33,756 nucleotides of DNA from DATAQC01 sp046263055 (GCA_046263055.1 JBHELO010000019.1:1-33756), one strand, 5' to 3'; positions 16,250 through 24,813 are shown, numbered from the stretch's first letter. A program made the numbers and translations. The notes: generated by a model from the sequence alone, not told the origin.

Positions 16250-17161
16250 ATGAGCACCGGCTACCGGCTCTCCCACCTCCGCACCCTCGAAGCCGAATCG
16301 ATCCACATCGTGCGGGAGGTCGCGGCCGAATGCGAGCGGCCCGTGCTGCTGTTCTCCGGGGGCAAGGACTCCGCAGTGATGCTGCGCATCGCCGAGAAGG
16401 CGTTCGCACCGGCACGGATCCCGTTCCCGGCCATGCACGTGGACACGGGCCACAACTTCCCGGAGACGATCACCTATCGGGATCGCCGGGTGGCCCAGCT
16501 CGGCATCCGGCTCGTCGTGGCCTCGGTGCAGGAGTCCATCGACGCCGGTCGGGTGGTGGAGGAGGTCGGTGAAGGAGCGTCGCGCAACCGGCTGCAGACG
16601 AGGACGCTGCTCGACGCCATCGAGGAGCACCGCTTCGACGCGGTGTTCGGTGGGGCCCGGCGGGACGAGGACAAGGCGAGGGCCAAGGAGCGGGTGTTCT
16701 CCTTCCGCGACGCGTTCGGCCAGTGGGACCCCAAGAACCAGCGGCCCGAGCTGTGGTCCACCTACAACGGGCGGGTGAACCGGGGCGAGCACGTGCGGGT
16801 GTTCCCCCTGTCCAACTGGACCGAGCTCGACATCTGGCAGTACATCGACGAGGAGCAGATCGAGCTGCCCACGCTGTACTTCGCCCATCGACGTGAGGTC
16901 TACCGGCGCGACGGCATGCTGTTCGCCACCGGGCCGTTCGTGGAGGTGACCGACCACGAGGAGGTGTTCGAGGCCCTGGTCCGCTACCGCACGGTCGGCG
17001 ACATGACGTGCACCGGCGCGGTGGAGTCGGCGGCCACGACGGTGGATGACATCATCAGCGAGGTCGCCGCCACCCGCATCACCGAGCGGGGAGCCACCCG
17101 AGCCGACGACCGCATCAGCGAGGCCGGCATGGAGGATCGCAAGCGGGAGGGCTACTTCTGA
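16250..17161 (+). CDS. cysD: Sulfate adenylyltransferase subunit 2
   Basis: The 303-aa catalytic subunit of ATP sulfurylase, making APS from ATP and sulfate. The PP-loop LLFSGGKDSAVMLRIAEKAF lies at residues 34-53. Family motifs include HVDTGHNFPETI, FGGARRDEDKARAKERVFSF, FPLSNWTELDIWQYI and the C-terminal DRKREGYF. Length is normal. ATG at 16250 has no strong ribosome binding site; TACGCT at 16214 could be its -10 box. Its TGA shares one base with the cysN ATG (TGATG), so the two are translationally coupled. Confidence 0.95.
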   Translation: MSTGYRLSHLRTLEAESIHIVREVAAECERPVLLFSGGKDSAVMLRIAEKAFAPARIPFPAMHVDTGHNFPETITYRDRRVAQLGIRLVVASVQESIDAGRVVEEVGEGASRNRLQTRTLLDAIEEHRFDAVFGGARRDEDKARAKERVFSFRDAFGQWDPKNQRPELWSTYNGRVNRGEHVRVFPLSNWTELDIWQYIDEEQIELPTLYFAHRREVYRRDGMLFATGPFVEVTDHEEVFEALVRYRTVGDMTCTGAVESAATTVDDIISEVAATRITERGATRADDRISEAGMEDRKREGYF

Positions 17162-18438
17162 TGCCCGCCGCCCCGGCCCGCCCGCTCGACCAGCTCCGCT
17201 TCACCACCGCCGGCTCGGTGGACGACGGCAAGAGCACCCTCATCGGCAGGCTCCTCTACGACAGCAAGTCCATCTTCGAGGACCAGCTGCAGGCCGTCGA
17301 ACGCACCAGCCGGGAACGGGGCGACGACTACACCGACCTGGCTCTGCTGACCGACGGCCTGCGGGCCGAGCGGGAGCAGGGCATCACCATCGACGTCGCC
17401 TACCGCTACTTCGCCACGCCCCGCCGCCGCTTCATCATCGCCGACACGCCGGGTCACGTGCAGTACACGCGCAACATGGTCACCGGGGCGTCCACCGCCG
17501 ACCTGGCCCTCATCCTCGCCGACGCCCGCAAGGCGCTCCTCGAGCAGACCCGGCGCCACGCCCTCATCGCGTCGCTTCTGCGGGTTCCCCACCTCGTGCT
17601 GTGCGTCAACAAGATGGACCTCGTCGGCTACGACGCCGACGTGTACGAGCGGCTGTGCGACGACTTCCGCCGGTTTGCGGCCCGCCTGGACATCACCGAC
17701 CTGGCGTTCATCCCCATCTCGGCCCTGAGGGGGGACAACATCGTCCACCGGTCGGCGGCCATGCCGTGGTACGAGGGCCCGTCGCTGCTCCACCACCTCG
17801 AAGAGGTGTACGTGTCGTCCGACCGCAACCTCATCGACAGCCGCTTTCCGGTCCAGTACGTCATCCGGCCCAAGTCCACCCGGCACCCGGACTACCGGAG
17901 CTATGCCGGCCAGGTTGCCGGTGGGGTGTTCCGGCCGGGTGACACCGTCCTCGTCCTGCCCTCCGGGCTCGAGGCCACGCTGGCGTCCGTGGACTCCTAC
18001 GAGGGCCCCCTGGACGCCGCGTTCCCGCCGATGTCGGTGGCCGTCACCCTGGACGACGAGATCGACGTCGGGCGGGGCGACCTGATCTGCCGTCCCCACA
18101 ACCGGCCCACCGTCGGCCAGGACATCGACGCCATCGTGTGCTGGTTCTCCGAACGACCCCTCGCCGAGGGGGCCCGCCTCACCGTGAAGCACACGACGCG
18201 CCAGGCCAAGGCGCTCGTTCGGGAGCTCCACTACCGCCTCGACGTGAACACCCTCCACCGCCAGGAGGGCATCGCCTCGTTGGCCCTCAACGAGATGGGC
18301 CGGGTCACCCTGCACACCACGGTGCCCTTGTTCTTCGACGACTACCGCCGCAACCGGGTGACCGGCAGCTTCATCCTGATCGACGACGCCACCAACAACA
18401 CGGTAGGCGCCGGCATGATCACCGGCCCAGCCTCCTGA
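17161..18438 (+). CDS. cysN: Sulfate adenylyltransferase subunit 1 (GTPase)
   Basis: The 425-aa regulatory GTPase of ATP sulfurylase, an EF-Tu-like protein whose GTP hydrolysis drives APS synthesis. G1 is TTAGSVDDGKSTLIGRLL (about residues 15-32), then REQGITIDVAYRYF, G3 ADTPGHVQYTRNM, and G4 CVNKMDLVG. Beta-barrel domains follow to the end. It stops at the CysN boundary and lacks a fused APS kinase, consistent with the separate cysC here. It converges with the 129-aa gene downstream across a hairpin. Confidence 0.95.
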   Translation: MPAAPARPLDQLRFTTAGSVDDGKSTLIGRLLYDSKSIFEDQLQAVERTSRERGDDYTDLALLTDGLRAEREQGITIDVAYRYFATPRRRFIIADTPGHVQYTRNMVTGASTADLALILADARKALLEQTRRHALIASLLRVPHLVLCVNKMDLVGYDADVYERLCDDFRRFAARLDITDLAFIPISALRGDNIVHRSAAMPWYEGPSLLHHLEEVYVSSDRNLIDSRFPVQYVIRPKSTRHPDYRSYAGQVAGGVFRPGDTVLVLPSGLEATLASVDSYEGPLDAAFPPMSVAVTLDDEIDVGRGDLICRPHNRPTVGQDIDAIVCWFSERPLAEGARLTVKHTTRQAKALVRELHYRLDVNTLHRQEGIASLALNEMGRVTLHTTVPLFFDDYRRNRVTGSFILIDDATNNTVGAGMITGPAS

Positions 18439-18481
18439 AGGGCGGCCGGACCGACCGGGGCGAGCCCGGGAGGCCTGGCCA

Positions 18482-18503
18482 GGCGCGCTGCTAGGAGCGC
18501 GCC
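18482..18503. terminator. Hairpin between convergent genes
   Basis: Perfect 8-bp stem GGCGCGCT (18482-18489) and AGCGCGCC (18496-18503) with a six-base loop. It includes the stop codon of the 129-aa gene and lies 44 bases after cysN. No T-run follows, so it is probably a bidirectional, GC-type terminator. Confidence 0.55.
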
Positions 18504-18880
18504 GGCTTGGCCGTCAGCTCGTGGAAGCTGGGCGGGGAGACGAAGGTGACGCTGCGGACGAACGGGCGCACGTCGTCGGGGAGGGCGTCCAGGGGCAGGC
18601 GCTGGTCGCCGCCTTCGACGGTGACCGTGCTGATGAGGCCGTCCTCGACCACCAGCTTCTGGGCGAAGTACTCCTCGAACAGGGACTGTCGGGCTCCGAT
18701 GGAGAAGCTGGTGGCGAACGGCGCGTGCACCTCGAAGCCAGCCTTGGTCAGTGCCGTCTTCAGCTGGGCCGTGGCCTGGTTGTCGTGCAAGCCCGGCTGC
18801 CCGGCGGCCTCCCGCTCCTCGGCGCCGGCCAGCTCCACGGTGGCCGACACGGTGGGGTCGGCCGTGTCCAGTGATGCCAT
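18491..18880 (-). CDS. Hypothetical protein (129 aa)
   Basis: Not recognised. It begins MASLDTADPTVSATVELAG and has no membrane segment or signal. A central part (ALTKAGFEVHAPFATSFSIG, then ARQSLFEEYFAQKL) alternates helix- and strand-forming residues. It faintly recalls pro-domains of secreted peptidases that contain a FSI..P.SLFE pattern, but that is too weak to use. It follows the catalase-related gene by 92 bases on the same strand and is last in the run. Longer readings that extend upstream pass out of frame through the catalase-related gene and are rejected. Confidence 0.6.
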   Translation of the reverse strand: MASLDTADPTVSATVELAGAEEREAAGQPGLHDNQATAQLKTALTKAGFEVHAPFATSFSIGARQSLFEEYFAQKLVVEDGLISTVTVEGGDQRLPLDALPDDVRPFVRSVTFVSPPSFHELTAKPARS

Positions 18881-18972
18881 GGGGACGATGCTAGCGGCCG
18901 CCGGGAACCTACGTGGTCGACTGGCGGGGTGCGCCCGATGGACGGCCAGGACCTCCGTCCGTGCCGGCTCGC

Positions 18973-19974
18973 TCAGGTCCCCACCGCGTGGCGGTGGGCG
19001 GCACTCGATGCGTACACCCGCTGGCGGGCCCGGTTGCTGCTGCCCAACGGCCGGATGCCGCCGGCCGTGTTCCATGGGTTGAACGACAGCGCGTCCACCT
19101 CCCGCTCCGACGCCGAGCTCGACTCGAGATCCTGCTGGGGGAGCGTCAGGCGCCCGATCGGCTCGGGCCTCGCCACGTCGGTCTTCCACTCCACCGACGC
19201 ATCCTCGATCGGTGTGTGGTGCTCGTCGATGTAGCGCTGGGCCTGGAGCTCGAAGATGATCGGCCCCTGGCCAAGCCGCTCGACGAGCTCCGTGCGCAGG
19301 CGGGCGTCGTCGAACGTGGGAGGGATCCCCGGGCCGGCGTCCACCGGCACCAGCCTCAGCTTGACCGCCACCGGGCCCACGGCGTACGGGGCCCGCGTCC
19401 AGTAGCGCTCCAGGGCAAGGCTGCTCACCGCGTGCGTGGTGTCCCTCCGCAGGGCCATCAGCATCCGCACCGTCTCCCTCGGCCCGATGGCCCACAGGAT
19501 CCTCGCGAACGACACCATCCGCCATCGGGCGGTGAAGGCCATGGCCGAGATCATGAACTGGCGGACGTCGCGCGCGTGGGACACCGGGCCGTTGGTCATC
19601 AGCAAGTCGTGGAACCCACTGTCGGTGGGGATGCGGACGGCGATGCCCCGGAGGTCCCCGTGCACCCGGTGGCGCAGTGTGCCGGTGGCGCTCGACAGCC
19701 GGACGACGGCCGGGTGACGGCTGCCTGCGGTGAACGGCCCGACGGCCAGGTCGGCGGGCACCGAGGGAAGGACGTCGAAGACGGCGTCGGTCACGGCCGC
19801 CAGCGTGCCGGCATGGAAGGCGCGGTCCACCGGACCGCCGTCCCGTGCCTCGTTGATGTCCTGAAGCCGGTTGATCTGGGTGGTGTAGCCGTCGACGAGG
19901 CGAGCCTCGGACTCCGCGCTGCCGCCGAGGAACACCTCCTTCCATCCCGTGCCGGCGGCGGGCCCCGCCATCAT
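18973..19974 (-). CDS. Catalase-related hemoprotein (mini-catalase / peroxidase type)
   Basis: A 333-aa protein with the catalase core but far shorter than true catalases (about 480 or more). DRAFHAGTLAAV puts the probable distal His at 54. HPAVVRLSSATG and GDLRGIAVRIPTDSGFHDLL, then NGPV, follow the catalase pattern around the heme. The proximal Tyr is likely 321, in ARQRVYASSAAHRH. The SFNPWNTAGGIRPLGSSNRA stretch marks the y4iL-like catalase-related clade, whose members tend to act on organic hydroperoxides rather than H2O2. It overlaps the upstream gene as ATGA. No signal peptide. Confidence 0.82.
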   Translation of the reverse strand: MMAGPAAGTGWKEVFLGGSAESEARLVDGYTTQINRLQDINEARDGGPVDRAFHAGTLAAVTDAVFDVLPSVPADLAVGPFTAGSRHPAVVRLSSATGTLRHRVHGDLRGIAVRIPTDSGFHDLLMTNGPVSHARDVRQFMISAMAFTARWRMVSFARILWAIGPRETVRMLMALRRDTTHAVSSLALERYWTRAPYAVGPVAVKLRLVPVDAGPGIPPTFDDARLRTELVERLGQGPIIFELQAQRYIDEHHTPIEDASVEWKTDVARPEPIGRLTLPQQDLESSSASEREVDALSFNPWNTAGGIRPLGSSNRARQRVYASSAAHRHAVGT

Positions 19975-21377
19975 GCGGTGGTCCCGGCCTGCGTGGCTTG
20001 ACCGCCGTCACCGGCCTGCGTGGCCGGGCCCGGGGCGCCGTGCCAGCGCCGGTCGTGCTCGGCCTGGGTGCGGCTGTAGCCGTGGCTGTACAGCATGTCG
20101 TAGTAGTCGAGGTCCAGGTGGTGGGCCTGGACCCACACCCCGGGGACGAACATGGCGTCGACGTGGGCCGGGAAGCGGCCGTAGCGCCACCAGATGTACG
20201 TGCACACGTCCCGCACGCACGCCACCACCCGCTCGTCGTAGTGGGGCACCTCTTCGATGAACCGCTCGGCGAGGGGTGGCTTGAAGACCTCACCGAAGTA
20301 CTTGGGATCGCCGTAGATCCCCGACTTGGCGTACTTCTTGGCCAGGAGGGCGTCGACGGCGGCCTCCATGTCGGGGTAGTAGGGAGGCGTGTACCCCTCG
20401 AGCCGGCCGTCGAGCCCGACGGGGTTGGGGCGCCACGCGGGCAGGGGCGTGACGGGCTTGAGGACGGTGCGCACCAAGTTCTTCTTCGGAGAGGAGAACC
20501 GGAAGCCGAGGCCCGACCCGTACTGGGCGTAGTCAGGGTCCCCCAGCAGGACCGGCCCGGGGAACCCGGCATGGACCCAGCCGCCGAGGCCCAGCGCCTG
20601 GATGCTCAGGAGCAGGTTCTGGACGATCAGATCGGCCTCGACGTGGATGCGGAACGTGTTCAGGTAACCGATCGGCAACTTGAGATCCTCGTTGAGGAAC
20701 CCGGACTTCACCCACTTGGCCACGCCGGCCTTCTGGTAGAAGAACCAGTCGTCGATGGGGGTGGGTCGGTGACCGTCGTCCTGTGTCAGCAGGAACATCA
20801 GCCCGTTGATGTACTGGCGGGTCATGTCGACGACGGGGACGAGGATGGTGCTCCCCGGGACGTTGGAGACGTAGCGGTTGCGGCCCAGGTAGCACGGGTA
20901 CTGCCGCGGCATGTCGAGGCGATGGTCGAGAACCTTCACCTTGGACGCCTCGGCGTAGGCGATGAGCTTCTCGGGCGTCGGCGGGGCCTGCCACGGATAG
21001 GCGTCGAGCTGCGCCGGCGTCCGCAACAGGTAGGTGCCGGTGTCGTTGATGAGGAAGAAGTGGGTGGCCTGGGAGTTGTCGGGGCTGCTGGCGGCCCGGC
21101 CCACCGACTCCAGCATCGGCGTCCCGACCAGGTTCTTGCCGTCCTCCGTCTGGAACGGCATGTCGGGCATGGTCACGCCGGTCACGCCGGTGGCGGCGAT
21201 GAGCAGCGCCTCCTCGATGGCGGTCAGTGGCTCCGGGTCCTTGGTGGACGTGTAGGTGAGCGAGCCGGCCTTCACCGATCGGACGCCCGTGCTGATGCGC
21301 CGGGAGCGTCGGTTGAACAGAGCATCGAACAGTGGGTACCTGAGCGCCTCCTGGAACCCGCCTGCTTCGTCGGCCAT
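19971..21377 (-). CDS. Unrecognised 468-aa protein, possibly nitroreductase-like
   Basis: I do not recognise this family with certainty. The N-terminal part (LFDALFNRRSRRISTG, then LTAIEEALLIAATGVTG) resembles the start of flavin nitroreductases, and VEADLIVQNLLLSIQALGLGGW resembles their later helix. The C-terminal third is rich in aromatic and His residues (HYDERVVACVRDVCTYIWWRYG, then QAHHLDLDYYDMLYSHGY), suggesting a ligand or metal site. It ends in a short ATQAG repeat. No membrane segment. It overlaps the catalase-related gene by four bases and follows the oxidoreductase fragment by 29 bases, so it belongs to the peroxidase operon. Confidence 0.7.
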   Translation of the reverse strand: MADEAGGFQEALRYPLFDALFNRRSRRISTGVRSVKAGSLTYTSTKDPEPLTAIEEALLIAATGVTGVTMPDMPFQTEDGKNLVGTPMLESVGRAASSPDNSQATHFFLINDTGTYLLRTPAQLDAYPWQAPPTPEKLIAYAEASKVKVLDHRLDMPRQYPCYLGRNRYVSNVPGSTILVPVVDMTRQYINGLMFLLTQDDGHRPTPIDDWFFYQKAGVAKWVKSGFLNEDLKLPIGYLNTFRIHVEADLIVQNLLLSIQALGLGGWVHAGFPGPVLLGDPDYAQYGSGLGFRFSSPKKNLVRTVLKPVTPLPAWRPNPVGLDGRLEGYTPPYYPDMEAAVDALLAKKYAKSGIYGDPKYFGEVFKPPLAERFIEEVPHYDERVVACVRDVCTYIWWRYGRFPAHVDAMFVPGVWVQAHHLDLDYYDMLYSHGYSRTQAEHDRRWHGAPGPATQAGDGGQATQAGTTA

Positions 21378-21406
21378 GTCGATGCCTGCCTTTCTCTACC
21401 GGGCGC

Positions 21407-21778
21407 TCATTCGCCGGGCATCGTCAGGACGATCTTGCCCAGCTTCCCCCCGGACCCGAAATGAGCGTATGCGGCGGCAGCTTCCTCCAGCGGGTAGCTC
21501 GCGTGACGGGGACCTGCCGCCGGCCGTCGTCGAAGATGAGGAAGGACGTTGGCCTCCACCCGCCGGGCCGCCTGCGCCCGCTGCTCGAGGCCCCGAGCGC
21601 GCAACGTCGACCCCCGGATCCGCGCCTGCTTGCCCATCAGGCCCAGGAGGTCCAGCTCCGCCGTACCGGCACCTACGCCGATCAGCGAGATGCGCCCGCC
21701 CGGCGCCGGCGCTCGAACGTCGGCGGGCAGGTTGGGCGCTCCGACCAGGGCGCCGTCGACGATGGTGGCCGCCCTCAT
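21407..21778 (-). pseudogene. C-terminal fragment of a quinone oxidoreductase / zinc-type alcohol dehydrogenase
   Basis: A 123-codon ORF holding only the end of an MDR-superfamily protein: APGGRISLIGVGAGTAELDL, GKQARIRGSTLRARGLEQRA, and SYPLEEAAAAYAHFGSGGKL, then GKIVLTM. The substrate domain and the start of the Rossmann fold, about 200 residues, are absent. Between VLPHL and ASYPLEEA a better match (IFDDGRRQVPV) sits in another frame, suggesting two compensating shifts. Its ATG overlaps the stop of the Dyp gene as ATGA, so it may still be translated. Probably debris, but a retained small protein cannot be ruled out. Confidence 0.65.
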
Positions 21779-23214
21779 GACGTGGACGCCGAAGGGTCGG
21801 GACCGGAGCCCGGGAGGGCGGCCAGGTAGCGGATGGCGGTGATGCTCGGGAGGTAGCCGTAGGCGCCACCCCGGGTGGTGACGAAGCCCGGGAACCCGGT
21901 GAGGGTCGTGTTCGCCCAGCCGGCCTCGGACGTGGCCGGGCTGGACAGCGTGAAGGAGCTCGAGCCCGCATCGGTGGCCCCGGCCAGGAGGTCGTGGCCA
22001 CTCACGTTCTTGGCCGGGTTGGCGCCGGCCGGCCCGGAGACGGACATCACGAAGGTGTCGGTGTTGACCCACTGGCTCATGAGGAACTCGAACTGGTTGC
22101 CGATGTCGGCGTTGATGAACCACCCGACCAGACCGCGCTCGTGGTCGTCCGCCGAGCCCGGGTCGAACGGAGGGCCATAGGGCATGGCCCGCCGGATGAT
22201 GCGGTGGAGGGCGCCGCCCCCGCCGACGACCCTTTGGCTCCGGGGATTGGTACGCCGGATGTGGGAACCCACGGGGCAGCGGTACCCGAACGTGTCGTCC
22301 GCCGTGGCATCGGCGCTGACGTAGTCGAAATCGTTGAGCCGGTCGGGCGGGAGCTCGGGGGTGGGCCCGTCGGGCGAGAGCACCAGCGGCATCCCGTTGC
22401 GCCAGCGGCCGCACACCTTGGCCGCCAGCGTCTCGGCGTCGATGCCGGCCGTGGTCGAAGACTGCTCGAGGAACCGCTCGAAGCCGGCGACGTCCTGCTC
22501 CAGCAGGCGGAAGGCAGCGAAGCTGCTGTTGGTGGAGAGCTCGTCGGGCTGGACCGAGTAGGTGCCGCCGTACTGGTTGGCGTGGCCCATGAGGAACGCC
22601 CCCGCCGGGACCACCGGCTGGGGGTCGCGCAGCAGGCGCTTGCCCGGCGGCGCGCCCTCCACGCGAGGTTGGGCGATGTTGTCCCGATAGCCGAAGTGGA
22701 CCTGGTTGCCCGGTAGGGCGTTGGCGTCCAGGGCCGTGAGCTCCTCGAACGCACCGGTGAAGGCGGAGCGCAGCACGTCGGTCACCTCGTCGATGACGCG
22801 GGCCGGGCCAGTCGCCCACAGGCTCAGGATGACGTGCACCCGCGACCCGTCGGCCAGCCCCTCCACCCAGTGCGCCGGGTGGCTCGGCCCCACGTCGCCC
22901 ACCAGCGCCGTGGTGGTGTCGGCCGTCGCTCCCCGCAGGAACGGGCCGGGGAAGCCGGCCAACGTCTCCGGAGGGACGCCGAGGGCGGCCAGCCCGGCGG
23001 CGGTGATCCCGAGATTGAGGAAGGACTCCGGCTTGGTGGCCCAGGGCGCGGCAGTGGTGACCTGGGGCCGGCCCTCGGTCCCGTCGACGAGCGACCCGAG
23101 CACGGCCCGGGCGGCGGCGGCGTCCCGTACCCGCAGCACCAGGTGCCGGGCCCGGTCCACCCGGTACCCCCGCAGGATGGTGCCCTGGATGTCCCCGTAG
23201 TCCAGCTCGGACAC
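21775..23214 (-). CDS. Dyp-type heme peroxidase
   Basis: A 479-aa dye-decolorising peroxidase. The N-terminal half starts DYGDIQGTILRGYR, a family opening. The GXXDG-type motif appears as FGYRDNIAQPRVEG near residue 175, with the catalytic Asp kept and the final Gly replaced by Asn. The heme-binding stretch FGYRCPVGSHIRRTNPRSQR near residue 315 carries the proximal His. The large size and this heme motif suit the C/D (V) class. There is no Tat signal and no encapsulin-targeting tail (it ends PDPSASTS), so it should be cytosolic and free. GTG at 23214 lies eight bases after the upstream stop. Confidence 0.9.
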   Translation of the reverse strand: MSELDYGDIQGTILRGYRVDRARHLVLRVRDAAAARAVLGSLVDGTEGRPQVTTAAPWATKPESFLNLGITAAGLAALGVPPETLAGFPGPFLRGATADTTTALVGDVGPSHPAHWVEGLADGSRVHVILSLWATGPARVIDEVTDVLRSAFTGAFEELTALDANALPGNQVHFGYRDNIAQPRVEGAPPGKRLLRDPQPVVPAGAFLMGHANQYGGTYSVQPDELSTNSSFAAFRLLEQDVAGFERFLEQSSTTAGIDAETLAAKVCGRWRNGMPLVLSPDGPTPELPPDRLNDFDYVSADATADDTFGYRCPVGSHIRRTNPRSQRVVGGGGALHRIIRRAMPYGPPFDPGSADDHERGLVGWFINADIGNQFEFLMSQWVNTDTFVMSVSGPAGANPAKNVSGHDLLAGATDAGSSSFTLSSPATSEAGWANTTLTGFPGFVTTRGGAYGYLPSITAIRYLAALPGSGPDPSASTS

Positions 23215-23222
23215 GCCTGACG

Positions 23223-23681
23223 TCAGCCCATGCCGGCCAGGATCTGCTGCACCGTGAAGGGATAGGCGGTGTACAGCGTGAACTGGTCGTTCGGCGGGTT
23301 CTGGGCGGCGTCGTTCTTGCGGATCCACTCCGTGAGCTCCTGCACGTGGTCCTTCACCGGCACGAGAGCGGCGCCATCCACGGTGGCCGGCAGCAATGCG
23401 TCGAAGACCGGAGCCAGGAACCGCGTGAAGTCCTGGATGTAGGAGTCGAAGCTGCCGTCGTAGGTGGTGATCACCCCCAGGGCGTACGGGCCGGTGGACG
23501 TGCTCGTCGGCTGCAGATTGGGCTGGGAGGCATCGAAGAAGACGAAGCGGAAGTCGTGAACCGTCCCGATCTCCTTGAGCGCGTCGTCGATCGCCTGCTG
23601 GTTCCCGTCCACGACGGCTTGGAGCTGCCGCAGGTTCGCTCCCTCCTTGAGGGGGACGATGTGAGTCAGAGCATTGGCCAT
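23223..23681 (-). CDS. Hypothetical 152-aa protein preceding the Dyp peroxidase
   Basis: First gene of the peroxidase operon, with CGAGGAACG before its ATG at 23681. It begins ALTHIVPLKEGANLRQLQAV and contains DFRFVFFDASQP, ALGVITTYDGSFDSYIQDFT and LTEWIRKNDAAQNPP. The beta-alpha-beta pattern with TTYDGSFDSYI is reminiscent of the dimeric alpha+beta barrel fold that also makes up Dyp peroxidases, but no heme-ligand motif is visible. It could be a non-heme partner or chaperone of the peroxidase; that is inference from position and pattern only. Confidence 0.7.
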   Translation of the reverse strand: MANALTHIVPLKEGANLRQLQAVVDGNQQAIDDALKEIGTVHDFRFVFFDASQPNLQPTSTSTGPYALGVITTYDGSFDSYIQDFTRFLAPVFDALLPATVDGAALVPVKDHVQELTEWIRKNDAAQNPPNDQFTLYTAYPFTVQQILAGMG

Positions 23682-23876
23682 CGCACGTTCCTCGCTCTCT
23701 CTTGCTCGTCGGGTCGCGACGATGACAGCCCGGCAGGACCGGCCTGTCACGCCCTGCCATGCCCGTCGCCGGCATGGTCGGCTCGACCGTCGCCCTTGTG
23801 CCGACCGGCCAGCCGCTCGAAAATCACCGTACCGCTGCGCCCCCCGTCGGTCAACGCATCGTCGCCCCGTCGCCAC

Positions 23877-23882
23877 TAGGTT
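23877..23882 (+). promoter_or_regulatory. Candidate -10 box of a leaderless transcript (metallo-beta-lactamase-fold gene)
   Basis: TAGGTT fits TANNNT and ends seven bases before the GTG at 23890. No Shine-Dalgarno sequence precedes the GTG. The 208-base region to the divergent operon start at 23681 contains no other gene. Confidence 0.35.
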
Positions 23883-23889
23883 CGAGGCG

Positions 23890-24813
23890 GTGGGCCGTCG
23901 GGACCTCGCCCTCCTCGCGGTGCCTCTGGTTGCCGCCGGCGGCGTAGGCGCATGGTTCTACGACTCGTTCCTCAGGCGGCGCGTCCTTCCGGTGGGCCGC
24001 GACACGTACGTCGTGACGGGTGGCGGCGGCAACTCGCTCGCCGTGAAGAGGGACGGCGAGGTCTTCCTCGTCGACACCAAGTTCGGCCCCGGCGCCACGT
24101 CGTTGAAGTGCTGGATCGCCGATGAGCTGGGCGGCCCGGTCACCACCATCCTCAACACCCACTACCACTACGACCACACCCAGGGGAACCCGCTCTATCC
24201 CGATGCCGACATCTGGGCCCACGAGGGGGTCCCGGGCCTCATGCGGGCCCGGGACGGCGAGTGGTGGCGGACCCGCGAGCGGGGCATCCCCACCCGGCTG
24301 ATCGGGGACGGCGGGCGGGATGACGTCGTCGCCCACACCGAGGTGGTGATCAGGCACCCGGGCACCGCCCACACCCACGCCGACCTCTACGCCTACCTGC
24401 CGGAGGCCGAACTGGTGGCCACGGGCGACCTGCTCTTCCACACCTACTACCCGTTCTTCGACACCGGCCCGGGAGGTGCGGCCGTTCCCCCCCTGGCCGG
24501 GGCGGTGCGCACGCTGGCCGACGAGCACCCTGACGCCGTCTTCGTCCCCGGCCACGGTCCCCTGGCCACGGCCACCGACCTGCGCCACTACGCCGACTAT
24601 CTCGAGAGGCTGTACGAGGTGGCCGAGGGCGTCACCGCCGCGAGGATGAGCAGGGCCGAGGGCCTGCGGTCGATCCGCCAGGCGTCCTCCCACCTGTCGA
24701 TACTGCCGTCGTTCCACGGCAGCCGGCTGAGTTGGGCGACGCCGGGGAGCAACCTCGGCGGCTGCTGCCAGCTGGTCCGCAGCGCGGCGGCCGGGAGTAC
24801 GATGGGCCGGTGA
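23890..24813 (+). CDS. Metallo-beta-lactamase-fold hydrolase, N-terminally anchored
   Basis: A 307-aa protein. After the N-terminal RRDLALLAVPLVAAGGVGAW, a Tat-like or membrane-anchor segment, comes the MBL domain. Metal ligands are the HxHxDH motif NTHYHYDHTQGN (His 91, 93, Asp 95, His 96), His 161 or 163 in GTAHTHADLY, Asp 180 in VATGDLLF, and His 222 in VPGHGPL. The bridging Asp and full ligand set make a dinuclear zinc hydrolase likely. Substrate unknown; this branch includes lactonases, esterases and sulfatases as well as beta-lactamases. It diverges from the Dyp operon and is followed by an SRPBCC gene 43 bases on. Confidence 0.85.
   Translation: MGRRDLALLAVPLVAAGGVGAWFYDSFLRRRVLPVGRDTYVVTGGGGNSLAVKRDGEVFLVDTKFGPGATSLKCWIADELGGPVTTILNTHYHYDHTQGNPLYPDADIWAHEGVPGLMRARDGEWWRTRERGIPTRLIGDGGRDDVVAHTEVVIRHPGTAHTHADLYAYLPEAELVATGDLLFHTYYPFFDTGPGGAAVPPLAGAVRTLADEHPDAVFVPGHGPLATATDLRHYADYLERLYEVAEGVTAARMSRAEGLRSIRQASSHLSILPSFHGSRLSWATPGSNLGGCCQLVRSAAAGSTMGR
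24798..24803 (+). promoter_or_regulatory. Weak candidate -10 box for the SRPBCC gene
   Basis: TACGAT inside the end of the upstream gene would give a leader of about 47 bases. No -35 box was seen; co-transcription with the upstream gene is equally likely. Confidence 0.2.

Noticed and set aside
19998..21464. A 488-codon open frame on plus opposite the 468-aa gene
   Set aside because: No domain pattern; Val/Gly/His-rich antisense artefact, while the minus-strand frame has operon overlaps.
21775..23214. Encapsulin cargo peroxidase
   Set aside because: No encapsulin gene is present and the C-terminus lacks the usual targeting peptide.
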